Below, piece by piece: positions 22,681 through 32,224 of a DNA stretch of 64,000 nt. How positions within the stretch are numbered: position 1 is the stretch's first letter; each line of letters opens with the position of its first letter. The stretch spans positions 8,269,494 through 8,333,493 of the forward strand of contig OZ024891.1 of NCBI GenBank assembly GCA_964017195.1, written 5' to 3'. The notes under the pieces are model-generated. The model worked only from the letters and a program-made list of their open reading frames with translations, was not told the DNA's origin and ran no database searches. The translations under genes and the position numbers were made by a program. The DNA comes from Siderastrea radians. Its lineage: Eukaryota; Cnidaria; Anthozoa; Scleractinia; Rhizangiidae.

Positions 22681-24180
22681 CCATTTCATTGGACTCAGTC
22701 CCTTCGTTGCAGTTTTATTAGTAGATTTCGTACACTTTTTAGGCTGTTTCATTCCCCGACTACCGCCACTCGTGCTTGTCTGACTAGGCGATGTTTTTTC
22801 TCTTTCTGCCGGTTTCGAATTCTAACTCAATTGATTCCCGTGAGATCCATAGCGCCATTGTCACTTCCTTCGGATCCACTTTCTGTGCAGCTCGATTTTA
22901 ATGAGGAAAGTTCATCACTTATGTTGGAGTATTCAGATTGGAGAAACTGCTCGCCATTTTGCAACGAATGCGTTATCAAGAAAACAACTGAGACAAATTT
23001 TTGGTTGGTTCAAAGTTGGAGGCGAAGTGGGGGCGCGTGAGGCTACGTAATATTATCGCGGGAACACCCACTCTAAAAATAACCTAAGGTGTAAATACGC
23101 TGTGACATAGGGTAAACACGGGAGATAGAGGCTCCAGGGTGATAGGCTTCTGCCGTTTGCTCAGCGAATTTAGTTAGCATTTTCAGGGAAAATCTCTAAT
23201 TACTTGAAAACAACACAGAACCGCAAAACGCTATTTTTTCAGGGCATGTTATTTTTAGCGTTCGTGTACACTAAGGAATAAACGTCCTCTGACCACAATT
23301 CGTGCTCATTCGGGAAGGCGGGATCTTTTTAACGGTCGAGCGAGCTAGTCTAGGGCAAACCAACGTGCAAATGGCTTTCAATCTGATGGAAATTCAATGC
23401 AAATAATATGGAAGAACCACTTTTCCTTCGTCTATGGCTCGTACATCGTTTCAGGTATTTTTTTTTTACTCTTGGTTGGTAAATGTTTGTATTCAGTTAT
23501 ATTTCTCACGCGGTCCGCTCAGTCCAAGAGGACTTAGTAATTTAAATAGAGGGTGTTTGAATTGAATTTGTCTTGACTCCAGCAAAGACTAGACGATTGG
23601 CTGAAGATAAGTACATGTTGGCTATGATATTGAACTTAAATCTAAACTCTAGACACAAATAACAAGGTAAAATGTAACATACCAAATCCTGAGTAAAAGA
23701 ATCAGCAACTTAGGTCACAAGGAGTGCTTTACTTGACCAAGGGGTTCTCAGCTTGTAAGTGCAGGTCTTGAACACTTTGAACTACTGAATTAAACTAACT
23801 GTGCTTCTTTTATAAGGAAACAAACAATAGAAGGAAATTCTTATGATTCTATCCAAGGTGTGGTGGTGTGACGTAAGGGAAATTCATGATGTAAATCCTG
23901 TGTGGTAGATTATGTGGGTTCCCGCACGAAAATTTTAGGCCTGACAGGAGCCTAAACAAGGCCTTAATCTTCAAACCTAACAGCGACCTTACAAGAAACT
24001 AACTCTCAACGTTAAAATGAAGCCTGACATGAGCCTTACATAAACGTCGTAGGAGCGTTAAAAAGCCAGTTTTAAGGGTCTTGTCACGGTTTTGTTACGC
24101 TAATGTTATTTTCACAAGCGGCTTTGTTTACTGTTATCAGACAGTCCAAGGGTAAAAATGTAAGGAATGTTTAGGTTCAT
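22680..24180. other. Unassigned DNA left of the Polinton fragment
   Basis: I see short frames and repeated words such as GCCTGACA.GAGCCT near 23940-24050, but no gene. The boundary with the Polinton lies just before 24189. Confidence 0.4.
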
Positions 24181-24188
24181 GTTAGGGT

Positions 24189-24710
24189 TTAGTTAGGCTC
24201 GTCATTATGAGGTGTGGTACTGTCTGTGTTATTAGCTGTCCATAGGGGTGGAAAATCCACTTGATTGAGCCATCCTTGCGGTCCCAACACGGTCTTGCCA
24301 TCCTCTCGGTCATAATTCAGCAAGGTTTCTAGGTAGGCCTTGTAATGATAAGTGTCTGATTGAGGACTGATCAAGGTACCATTCAACTGCAAGTCAATTT
24401 GTTTGATGATGGAATGGGCCAAATTGTTGACAGGCCACAAGTTTTCAGCGGCCACCAAGTTGGCATTGCTACTCTTTTTCAAGCTCAATTCCATGGTAAA
24501 GTAACTGCGTCCCAAATCCACAAAATCGTCCAACCCTGGCACAATGAATTCCATGGGATTCATGCCCGTGGTGGTGGGTTGAATGGTGACCATGTGATAG
24601 GCATTGATGCTAATGTCCGTAGGAGGCACCTTGAAAATCCGTAACGCCGGGTTCACGGTCCCTTCGGAACGCACGTGAGCCGGCGTGGTTTGAGTACTCA
24701 CGTCAGGCAT
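24189..24710 (-). pseudogene. Polinton major capsid protein, 5' fragment
   Basis: The frame gives 173 residues with features of the double-jelly-roll capsid protein of Polintons: an N-terminal stretch with NPALRIFKVPPTDISI, then FIVPGLDDFVDLGRSYFTM and NNLAHSIIKQIDLQLNGT. The family is normally several hundred residues long, so about two thirds are missing; after Pro-Asn the frame stops near the element's left edge. The start lies 6 bases after the stop of the core-like gene, showing tight packing. Identification rests on recalled family pattern. Confidence 0.7.
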
Positions 24711-24716
24711 GTTCCT

Positions 24717-25043
24717 TTAACGTCGTCGTCGTCGACGCGCTCGTTTGACTTGCTTGGGAAACAAGGCACTGGCCACGCGCACGGCTTCTTTCACGTTCTT
24801 ATTGTCCAACGCTTTCTTGGCTTGTTTGGTGATTTCCTTTTTGATGACGTCTTCGGCTTTTCGTTTGACACCCCGTGATAACCCTGTTTTTAATCCCTTC
24901 ACGGTATTACTAGGCAGTTTGAAAGGATTTCGGGTCCTTTTAAGGCCTTGGAGACCGCCACGCAGGACATCCGTCACCAGCCCTTTGCCACTTTGATCAT
25001 ACCACTCGTCCGTACGAAATCGCGTCAAACTCCCCCCTCGCAT
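24717..25043 (-). CDS. Basic core/virion protein, Polinton-like
   Basis: The ATG at 25043 gives about 109 residues beginning MRGGSLTRFRTDEWYDQSG and ending in a run of eight Arg-rich residues. The middle is rich in Lys and Gly. Arg-rich ends and a GG near the start suggest a DNA-binding core protein that condenses the genome in the particle. A TATA-like TATAAAAAG lies at 25113-25105. No enzyme motif is present. The exact family is uncertain. Confidence 0.6.
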   Translation of the reverse strand: MRGGSLTRFRTDEWYDQSGKGLVTDVLRGGLQGLKRTRNPFKLPSNTVKGLKTGLSRGVKRKAEDVIKKEITKQAKKALDNKNVKEAVRVASALFPKQVKRARRRRRR

Positions 25044-25116
25044 GGTGTCGTCGTCTTCACACGTTACCAAGGATCACGTTTTGTTCTTGTCACAGGACTC
25101 GTCTCTTTTTATACCG

Positions 25117-25305
25117 TCATCGTCTTTTTTTCCGAAAGGCCGCTTCCAACCCTTTTTTGGCGCCGTAACTAGCCGCACCACTCGCCGCTCCCAACGCCAC
25201 GGCTTTCCCACCAGCGATCAAGGCTGGAATGAGCGCGGCTAGCGGGAATAGACCTCCTCGTTGACGTCTCTTTCGTTGCGTTCGACGCGCTCTTGTCTTG
25301 GGCAT
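25117..25305 (-). CDS. Adenovirus pX-like small basic protein
   Basis: The 62-residue product begins MPKTRARRTQRKRRQRGG, continues with a hydrophobic small-residue segment (PLAALIPALIAGGKAVALGA) and ends FRKKRR. This basic-hydrophobic-basic pattern is that of the pX/pVI-like proteins noted in Polintons and adintoviruses, thought to act as core or membrane-active virion parts. A CATAAAAAG box at about 25349-25341 precedes the start by some 40 bases. The frame is intact. Confidence 0.65.
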   Translation of the reverse strand: MPKTRARRTQRKRRQRGGLFPLAALIPALIAGGKAVALGAASGAASYGAKKGLEAAFRKKRR

Positions 25306-25314
25306 CTTGTTTTT

Positions 25315-26382
25315 TCACTGACCGGACCTTTTCAAGTCCCTTTTTATGCCTTTTTGAAGTGCAACATGACAATGGTGTGGCCTTCGCCAAACTTGACCAA
25401 GTCTCCCCCGGTTCCAACCGTTTCGGCCACTTTGAATGATTTCCACCACTTCGTTACGAAGAGGCATGTATTGAATGTGCAACGGTTCAAAGTACATGGT
25501 GCCTCGTCCTTCCCGCTTGTACTGGATTTCTCGCAACAAATCGGTCACGCGATTGCCCACAATCGTGCTGCCTGCCACGTCCGAGTACACGTGCAGTGTT
25601 CGCGTGGGGTCTCCCACCACCGCACGAAAGGCCACATTCAAGTTGGTGAAACGCCAACTACAACTCATACTCAATTGTAAATAATCCGGTACAAAGGAAC
25701 GCACCGTCCAAAAGACTGGGTTCATGTTTTCGTCGTTCAAATCGGTCCAATCGCTGTTGTTTTTCATGTCGGGTATTTGATCGCCCATGAATTCTTGCTG
25801 TAAGTTAGGTCCCAACATCCATCCACTGCTAATTTTACGTAACCATCCCATCTTGAGAGCTAACTTGGTGTTGATGTCAATGCCTGGCGTCTCGTCGTCA
25901 CAATGACAGACATTGGTGTTGTCAATGAGCAGATCCTCCCCTTCCCAACGAAACTTGACGTAGTTGTGTTTGCCCTGAGCGTTGGTAAAGCACCCTCCTT
26001 GAATCGCCGTTTCCTTGCGTCGTTGTTCCAGGTGAGCAATGGTGGCTTTCATGAAACTCACGCCACCCACCACCCAATCCAAATCTTGGATGTCATTGAT
26101 GAGGGTTTTAGCGTGTCCTATGTGCCCTGCCATTTGGCCATCGCTTCTACCCGGTGCGGGATAGGTTTGCTCCCAGGACACGTACTTGATGTACCCGTCT
26201 TTCTTCACCAAGTCGTACAAATTCACGCGAACATCCGGTAAGGAAATGGCACTCAATCCGACTTGCAATGGACCCCCGGTTAACCGTAACGGTTGAGGTA
26301 AACGAATCTTGAACCAATTGGCTTGGTTGTTGGGAAATTCTTTCCGGTTGGCATGACTGGGTAACGTCACGTAGAACGACAT
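25315..26382 (-). CDS. Polinton penton/minor capsid protein, intact copy
   Basis: The 355-residue frame begins MSFYVTLPSHANRKEFPNN and continues with WFKIRLPQPLRL and QVGLSAISLPD, a start I associate with the single-jelly-roll penton of metazoan Polintons. The C-terminal half holds TFEPLHIQY-like and RVTDLLREIQYK motifs that recur in the next gene. The penton closes the five-fold vertices of the capsid. A TTTAAAAG box lies at about 26422-26415. The gene ends 10 bases before the pX-like start. No lesion is seen. Confidence 0.7.
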   Translation of the reverse strand: MSFYVTLPSHANRKEFPNNQANWFKIRLPQPLRLTGGPLQVGLSAISLPDVRVNLYDLVKKDGYIKYVSWEQTYPAPGRSDGQMAGHIGHAKTLINDIQDLDWVVGGVSFMKATIAHLEQRRKETAIQGGCFTNAQGKHNYVKFRWEGEDLLIDNTNVCHCDDETPGIDINTKLALKMGWLRKISSGWMLGPNLQQEFMGDQIPDMKNNSDWTDLNDENMNPVFWTVRSFVPDYLQLSMSCSWRFTNLNVAFRAVVGDPTRTLHVYSDVAGSTIVGNRVTDLLREIQYKREGRGTMYFEPLHIQYMPLRNEVVEIIQSGRNGWNRGRLGQVWRRPHHCHVALQKGIKRDLKRSGQ

Positions 26383-26401
26383 CTTGTCTCGAGTTCTTTC
26401 T

Positions 26402-27433
26402 TCACACCACCTCCCTTTTAAAGTGGAGGGTTAGGATGGTATGTCCTTCCCCAAATTGCACCAGATCCCCATTGATTTCGGTCATCTGCGTTTCCACGAT
26501 TTCCACCACTTCATTGCATACCGGGACATATTGAATGTGTCGAGGTTCAAAGTGGGTGGTGTCTTTAGGATGGTACTTGATTTCTCTTAAGAGATCCGTG
26601 ATGCGATTGCTTACCATGCTACTGGCGCCCTCATTGCAATATACGTGCAAAGGACGCGTCGAGGGAAATTCCACGGACGGACGAAACGTCTCGTTCAAAT
26701 TCACAAAACGCCAATTGCACGATAGACTCAACACCAAATAATCCCCTTCCACTTTCCAAAAGGTGAGTTTCTTGTTGGCATCGAGGACATCCGTTGGCGT
26801 GGGAATCGTGTCCGAATGAAATTCTGGCAACAAATTAGGGCCCAGTTCAAAATGTCCCGAAGCCACTTCGACGATCCACCCCATCTTCAGGGCTAAGCTT
26901 TTTCCCCAATATACGTGCGCCACTTGTCTTGTGTAATCCACATTGACGGTATTCAACAACAAATCCCCTTGAGAGGTCCATTCAAAGGTCGGGTACAACT
27001 TGAGTCCATCGTTCTCCGCCCATTTGTTTTTGGGTTGGGTTCGTTTAGCACGTTCTTGCTCGTAACGGTACACCAGTTGGTGAAAAAATTGCGATCCCGT
27101 CGACGAGGCCACACTGTCTTTCATGTCTTGACCCCTCACGGTCCATTCGCGACGTTGATGCCACCAGACATCGTCCCCTTGATCGTCTTTGGCATACACC
27201 CGTTCGTGTCATCGCACGTACAGCAGAGGATCAGGGTCGCTGACAAAATCTTCCCCCTCGACGGGAATGGTGGGTAAGGACAAACTCACCGTCCCTACCA
27301 TCCATCCTTTGCTACAAATCGAATGGGTTTGGGCAAACGATTTCTGAAATGCTGGGCCTTGTTCTCACGAAACTCGCGTCGACTGGCGTGACTCATCAAC
27401 GTCATGTAAAACGAGGAGCTGGGGACCCATGTC
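26402..27433 (-). pseudogene. Second penton-like gene, broken
   Basis: A paralogue of the intact penton gene: it shares SHA-RREF near the start and RITDLLREIKY and HFEPRHIQYVP near the end. Two lesions break it. The frame shifts near 27318, and a TGA stands in frame at 27211-27209. Downstream of the TGA the frame is open to 26402. The probable start at 27433 lies 8 bases after the integrase stop. Two divergent copies in tandem suggest two vertex proteins in the ancestor or duplication after insertion. Confidence 0.7.
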
Positions 27434-27441
27434 ATGCCTGT

Positions 27442-28128
27442 CTAGTGGAGTTGTCTTTTTCGTCGGGGTGGGGTCTCTTTGGTCTTGGGTGTACTCTTTT
27501 TCGTCTTGGGTTGTCGGAGGGAGGTCACGTCTCCACTAGCAATCCAACTGTTGTACTTGTCAGGCCACCCTTTCCACTTGACCAACAGACGATCTTTTTG
27601 ACGCTTAAGTACCTTTTCGATACGAAACAAGGCTTGGTCGGACACGTGCACTTTTTGTAAATTGGCCTCGTAAAACGTGCCTTGGACGGGGGTGTCATCC
27701 CATTCGAGAATCTTATAGGTGGGGACAGGACCGGGCGTGACGCGATGCACGACAAACACTTCTTCGGTCCAACCAGGTAAATACCCTTTGGCAAACGTAC
27801 GATGAATCTTGTTGAGACGGACCTGATCCCCGACTTTGAATTTGGGTTTTTCCTTTTTCAAACGTTTGTCGTACAGACGTTTCCACACGGCTTCTTCGTT
27901 CTCCCACGTCACGTCTTGGGGGGCCATGCCAATACTCCGATGACGCGTGGCATTGTACCCTTGCACCAACTCGGGTAACACATTGTCAAACTTCAACGTT
28001 TTGGCGGCGGTGAAAGAGCGTTCTTTTAACGTGCGGTTAAATCGTTCCACCACACTCGCTTTGGCATCCCCTTCGGTGGAAAAATGCTGGATCCCCTGCT
28101 CCTCGAGCCAACGTTGAGGTCCACCCGG
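27442..28128 (-). pseudogene. Polinton integrase, C-terminal part with chromodomain
   Basis: The open frame starts abruptly near 28128 with QRWLEEQGIQHF and runs through VVERFNRTLK, whose Glu fits the third catalytic acid of the retroviral-type integrase core; both catalytic Asp residues lie in the lost part. A GDQVRLNK segment and a chromodomain-like stretch (ALFRIEKVLKRQKDRLLVKW) follow, then a basic tail. Intact Polinton integrases carry a zinc region and a full DDE core, so about half is gone. The upstream junction fuses it to another gene's remnant in a different frame. Confidence 0.75.
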
Positions 28129-28307
28129 GTTTCTTCAAAGACTTGAAGAGGAGGCGTGTCCTCCGGACAAGGGGGAATGGGCACTTGTTCACCTGGTTGG
28201 TGGTCATATAACACTTGGCAAAAGGCTTGATGACATTGCCATTGAACCAGGGTCAACAGACCCTCCCACGCATAACACAACCACACAGACTCCGTAGTCA
28301 AACTCAT
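28128..28307 (-). pseudogene. Truncated small Polinton gene at a deletion junction
   Basis: Starting at ATG 28307, about 60 residues (opening MSLTTESVWLCYAWEG) are followed by unrelated sense once the integrase sequence begins near 28128. A TATAAAG at 28336-28330 precedes the start. I do not recognise the protein. The junction marks an internal deletion that removed the front of the integrase and whatever lay between. Confidence 0.5.
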
Positions 28308-28340
28308 TTTATTCGTACTACATCACCCTTTATAGATTTC

Positions 28341-28640
28341 TTAAAATAGACCACGACGGTCATACGTGACCGTCTCTAGGCCTTTCTGCCAGTTCTGTAC
28401 ACTGTCACTGTACTTGGGTGGAGGTGGAGCCGGGGCCACCATCACCTCTTGACGGTTCTTGAGATCTTGAATTTCTCGCAGCAATTGTTTCTCATAGTCT
28501 GTCAGGGGACGGTCCTCGGGACGTCTCACTCGGGATGGAGGTCCTGGGATGTCATACCCACGTTTGGGATACCCTTGAGCATCACGGGTGGACAAAGGAG
28601 GTTCGGCGAGTTGATCGACCTTTTTTGGGGGGATGGTCAT
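28341..28640 (-). CDS. Pro-rich/coiled-coil protein or displaced C-terminus of the GRF protein
   Basis: The frame from ATG 28640 begins MTIPPKKVDQ and carries a charged helix (DYEKQLLREIQDLKNRQE) and a Pro run. Its first codons overlap the end of the GRF-type gene in another frame, at a T6G6 run (28621-28632). It may be a separate small gene. It may equally be the real C-terminus of the GRF protein, put out of frame by a length change in that run. Confidence 0.45.
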   Translation of the reverse strand: MTIPPKKVDQLAEPPLSTRDAQGYPKRGYDIPGPPSRVRRPEDRPLTDYEKQLLREIQDLKNRQEVMVAPAPPPPKYSDSVQNWQKGLETVTYDRRGLF

Positions 28641-29310
28641 GAAACCACGTCCAGTACTTGGGACCCAACGGTTGATCAGCCCACCGAAAGAAGTCACACT
28701 TTTTCTTGGAACAGCTCAAAAACAAGCGATCAGGGTTGACTGGGGAATGGCTCTGTTGAAGCGTGGCCGGTTCACGGCAAAAGCACTGCAAACAACTCCA
28801 CATGTCAAACACTTCTGGATGAGGTTGAGAATACACGGCTTTCATATAGTTCGGGGCTTGGTCTTGACCACAAAACAGCAAACAAGGTTGAATGGGACAT
28901 TTCAGATAATGCCATCCCTTTTGAGATTCTCGTGCCTCCAAACGCACCTCGTGGCAAGGACAAACCATAGTGTCCACCGAACTGGGTGGACTGAGATCTT
29001 TGGCTTTGGCCCAGGCGTCCGCATTCTCATACACGTTCGTCACGGTGAATTGAGGAGGAGGTGGTGACGTTTGGGTGGCCTGGTCCACCATGTCATTCAA
29101 TTCTTTCATCATTTCTTCCACAGCGGTTCGGGTGTCTTCCACGACCTCTCGTACCACAGGGTCACAGTCCTCGGTCGTCACCACCGTGTCATTCTCTTTC
29201 TCCTTCTTCTTCTTCTCGGCAGGGTGAGCGCTTTTGGCTGATTTTCTCTTCCGACTTGGATTGGGATAACGCGCTGGAGAGACATTGCCATAGGTCAAAT
29301 CGATGGACAT
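28582..29310 (-). CDS. Protein with two GRF-like zinc motifs
   Basis: The start at 29310 (MSIDLTYGN) lies about 40 bases after a TATAAAAAG box at 29355-29347; an in-frame ATG at 29346 sits too close to that box. The N-terminal third is basic with a KKKKEKE run. Two cysteine clusters follow: CPCHEV..(Trp).YLKCPIQPCLLFC and CFCREP..NPDRLFLSCSKKKC then FFRWAD. The second closely fits the GRF zinc finger found in nucleic-acid enzymes. Function is probably DNA or RNA binding. The last residues are doubtful because of the T6G6 run noted in the adjoining entry. Confidence 0.6.
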   Translation of the reverse strand: MSIDLTYGNVSPARYPNPSRKRKSAKSAHPAEKKKKEKENDTVVTTEDCDPVVREVVEDTRTAVEEMMKELNDMVDQATQTSPPPPQFTVTNVYENADAWAKAKDLSPPSSVDTMVCPCHEVRLEARESQKGWHYLKCPIQPCLLFCGQDQAPNYMKAVYSQPHPEVFDMWSCLQCFCREPATLQQSHSPVNPDRLFLSCSKKKCDFFRWADQPLGPKYWTWFHDHPPKKGRSTRRTSFVHP

Positions 29311-29346
29311 CCTGCTAAGGTGAGTGGATGTCCCTCCACCGTGCAT

Positions 29347-29453
29347 GGCTTTTTATACCCGTGTGGAGTCTCACGTCATTGGTCAGATTTCCCACCTTTT
29401 CATAATCTTATAAGGTCCTCTCGTGTTCCAATGGGTCAGCTGTCCCTATTTAA
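29347..29453. promoter_or_regulatory. Divergent promoter between the two Polinton gene sets
   Basis: TATAAAAAG on the minus strand (29355-29347) faces left and TATTTAAG on the plus strand (29446-29453) faces right. They serve the GRF-type gene and the small gene before the SLOG gene. Confidence 0.5.
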
Positions 29454-29490
29454 GGAGCTCCCTTTGTCCCCGGCTCGTCATTCGAAGCGG

Positions 29491-29721
29491 ATGGACTACT
29501 ACCAAGATCTCAAGCGGGACGACTTTGCTTCGACCAACGACTATTTGGCCGAACGTGTCCAACGAGGTGTTGCGGCCGGCTTCACGTTCCAACAGTGCTA
29601 TCATCATCATCTCATTGGTTTCGCTTTGGCGTTAGGGTTGAGTCAAGCCGAGATTCTGGCTATTGTGGGACCCGACACCGGCTACCTTTTTCCTGGCGAA
29701 TGTCCCCAGACGCAAACATGA
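29491..29721 (+). CDS. Small Polinton protein overlapping the SLOG gene
   Basis: The ATG at 29491 lies about 38 bases after TATTTAAG and gives 76 residues (MDYYQDLKRDDFASTNDYLA...). The second half has a hydrophobic helix (HHLIGFALALGLSQAEILAI). I do not recognise the family. Its stop TGA (29719-29721) overlaps the ATG of the next gene (29718-29720) as ATGA, a stop-start arrangement. An upstream in-frame ATG near 29431 precedes the TATA-like box and is less likely. Confidence 0.55.
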   Translation: MDYYQDLKRDDFASTNDYLAERVQRGVAAGFTFQQCYHHHLIGFALALGLSQAEILAIVGPDTGYLFPGECPQTQT

Positions 29722-30152
29722 TTGGAGAACAAGATCTCGACGCCATGCAACTCAACATTGGGTTTGGACATGTGGTGTACACCGGGGGAGCCAAAGGCAC
29801 CAACGAATTGGTCGAACAAACGGCTCGACAGTTTGGCATGCAAGTGGAAGTCCTGGTTCCTCCCAACCATCCTCGAGCCCAATACATCACGCCTTCCACG
29901 GTGGAAGTGTTGATGCTCGCCAACCCGCATCTTCACCAGGCGGCTCAGAAACTAGGGAAACAGATGCCCAGTCATTTTAACACGCTTCAATTGTTGCAAC
30001 GCAATTATCAAATTGCTAAAAAAGCGCATACCCTCTATGCTTTTGGCATATTGGAAAAGGATGGTCAACGTGTGAAAGGGGGCACGGGCTGGACCGTGCA
30101 ATTGGCTTTGGATCAAGGCAAACAAGTCTACCTCTTTGATATACCCACGTAA
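29718..30152 (+). pseudogene. SLOG/DprA-like Rossmann protein, C-terminus interrupted
   Basis: The frame has a nucleotide-binding loop VVYTGGAKGTNELVEQTA, then VPPNHPRAQYITP, RNYQIAKKAHTLYAFG and GGTGWTVQLALDQGK. This order (GG.KG..., N-Q-I, GTG.TV..A...GK) fits the SLOG superfamily, which binds nucleotides or related ligands. After the TAA at 30150-30152 the same frame stays open except for one more TAA near 30240, up to 30417, and includes SRDVDNKTREEIQALF. The original protein was therefore probably longer, about 230 residues, cut by two stops. A SLOG protein in an animal Polinton is unusual; its role is unknown. Confidence 0.6.
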
Positions 30153-30394
30153 ACGTGGTACCGATCGGAACATTATTACCAAGTCAACGACGACTCCAAC
30201 CATTTGGTCACGCACAGTCAATTTCAACCTTGGGGTCCTTAAGGTCCAACCCTTCATCAAAGCAGTGCGGTGGTAGAGTCCCGAGATGTGGACAACAAAA
30301 CCCGGGAGGAAATTCAAGCCTTATTCAATCGCTCCTTCTGTCTACCCGAGAACATTGACCTATTACGCCTGGAACTCGAAGACTTTCATTTGTT

Positions 30395-30565
30395 AATAGC
30401 CTTTTCAATTTTTTAGTTTTTACTTTTCAATGTGTACATATCTTTTTTAGGTTTTCAATGTCCCATTTTTTAGTTTTTACTTTTTCAATGTGTACATATC
30501 TTTTCAATTTTTACTTTTCAATGTGTAAATAACCCTTTTCAATTTTTAGTTTTTTTTTTCAATTG
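30395..30565. repeat. AT-rich tandem repeat after the SLOG gene
   Basis: Three to four degenerate copies of TTTTTAGTTTTTACTTTTC followed by AATGTGTACATATC. It separates the SLOG gene from the next gene block. Confidence 0.7.
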
Positions 30566-30831
30566 TACCTAGGAACACCCAACTCGCGTGGCAAGAGATG
30601 GACACGGACACCCACTTCATTGTAACATAAAACTCTTTTAATTAAAAAACTTTAAAAAGGTAACAACACTGAGTTTGCACCATGGTCATAAATATTTTGT
30701 CTTGCCGCACAGCAGCCTTGACTCACAATCAAAAACAATGTCCACAATAAGAAATGTTCAAAGTCTATTTACAAAAACAACACTCTCCGCACTTGGCTGC
30801 GCCGGATCGCCCGCTGCCGTGCCTCAAACGC

Positions 30832-31318
30832 CTACCGCTGCCGCTCCTCCTCCTCCTGCTGCTTCTCCACTTCTCCGTAAAAATAAGTAATCATTTGCCA
30901 CTTACGGCCTGCTCGTACGTGGCGAAGGTGGGCGGCCATAAACATATCGAGTTCCTCAAAATGTTCCATGGTCATTGGCCACTGCAAGTCATCCATGGTC
31001 CAGACAAGGCGGCGGTGGATCCACGGAATGATGCGGTTTCTTAATGTGTTGATCAGGATGCTCGCAGTGGCCGGGTTGTTGCACACCATCACGGCGCCCA
31101 TTTTCCTGTCGCAGCATTGCCCTCAAAAAGAGTTCCATGAAGGCCGCCACGCGAGCTTGAATCAGCGTCCTCCACGCTTCCTCCCTCCTCGCATACATCC
31201 GGATACATTGTCTTTCTACATGCGTTAGCTCCGGACCAACTCTTCTGCTGATCGCCTCCTCTCCTCCAACGTTCAACAAACTGTCCAGGGAACCCAAGGT
31301 TCTTCTTGTTGACGACAT
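30832..31318 (-). pseudogene. Unrecognised Polinton gene with a frameshift
   Basis: From ATG 31318 (MSSTRRTLGSLDSLLN) the frame runs through charged helical sequence to about 31100. The sense then continues in another frame (VMVCNNPATASILINTLRN) to the stop at 30832. The two parts overlap, so a single length change near 31100 would explain them. Both halves are helical and rich in Arg and Glu. TATATAG at about 31389-31383 may be the promoter. I do not recognise the family. Confidence 0.4.
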
Positions 31319-31522
31319 ACCGACGAAAGTCACTTAGGACGAACTCAAAGCTAGGAGTGGCGTCCTGGGACCTCGCCTGGCCTATATACCCCGACCCACG
31401 CAAAGCATCATGGGACAAACTAGGGAGGGGGGAGGGGGGTCCATGCCATTCTCCCACGGGACCTTGGACCCTTTATAAAAACACTGCCTCCACACCCCGT
31501 TTCCCATGCCATTTTCTTTTCG

Positions 31523-31930
31523 ATGATGACTCAGCCCGGAGAATGTGTGATCTGTTTGACACCTGTCACGGGGCAATCCACCTCGGGTTGCTGCCATCAA
31601 CCCTGTCATGCGGCCTGTGCCACCAACTGGAACAAGCATCGTCACACCTTCGGTTTTCCTTACTGCCGACAAGACATTCCCATCTCACTCCTTCATGTCA
31701 GCCATCCCCAACTATGGAAAGAAGACCCTCATTTTGTGGAACAAGTCAAACGGGTCTGCAAAGACAATCCTCTGTGGTACGGTATTCATTACGATCGTGA
31801 GGACCCCCTCGAAGGATTCTGGGGAGAACTCCATGACCCGTATGAACCCAACAACAAAACACTCTATTTTCTTGGTCACAACAAACGCCAAGTCATTCCA
31901 CGCATAAATACCTGTTTGAGTTTCCTGTAA
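31523..31930 (+). CDS. RING-like zinc finger protein
   Basis: The 135-residue product opens with CVICLTPVTG, followed by CCHQPCHAACATNW and FPYCRQDI. The spacing is that of a RING finger of ubiquitin ligases, but the usual Cys of the CP.C pair is replaced (FPYC), so one zinc ligand is missing or altered. The rest (WYGIHYDREDPLEGFWGEL) is not recognised. TATAAAA at 31474-31480 lies 43-49 bases before the ATG. It may target host proteins; this is inference. Confidence 0.6.
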   Translation: MMTQPGECVICLTPVTGQSTSGCCHQPCHAACATNWNKHRHTFGFPYCRQDIPISLLHVSHPQLWKEDPHFVEQVKRVCKDNPLWYGIHYDREDPLEGFWGELHDPYEPNNKTLYFLGHNKRQVIPRINTCLSFL

Positions 31931-32224
31931 GGACCTCCCACGGTTCCTGGTTTGGACTTTGGACTCTGATTTGAACTTTGGACATTTTTGACCCCTTTGG
32001 GTTCCCGCTAGTAACACGAAAGTTCTGGAATTAAATCCTTTTTTGTTTTCAACATGGCGTCTCTTGTTTTTTGCTCTGAGCCCCCGGTTTTCCCTCCTGG
32101 GTCAGCGGTTTCCCACCCCACATCACTTGAACTCCGTCCGCCATTTTGCATGCGCCCACGATCCCTTTTTCCCTACTGGCCAGTGGTGTCCCCCACCCCA
32201 CAGCACGCGACCTCCGTCCGCCAC

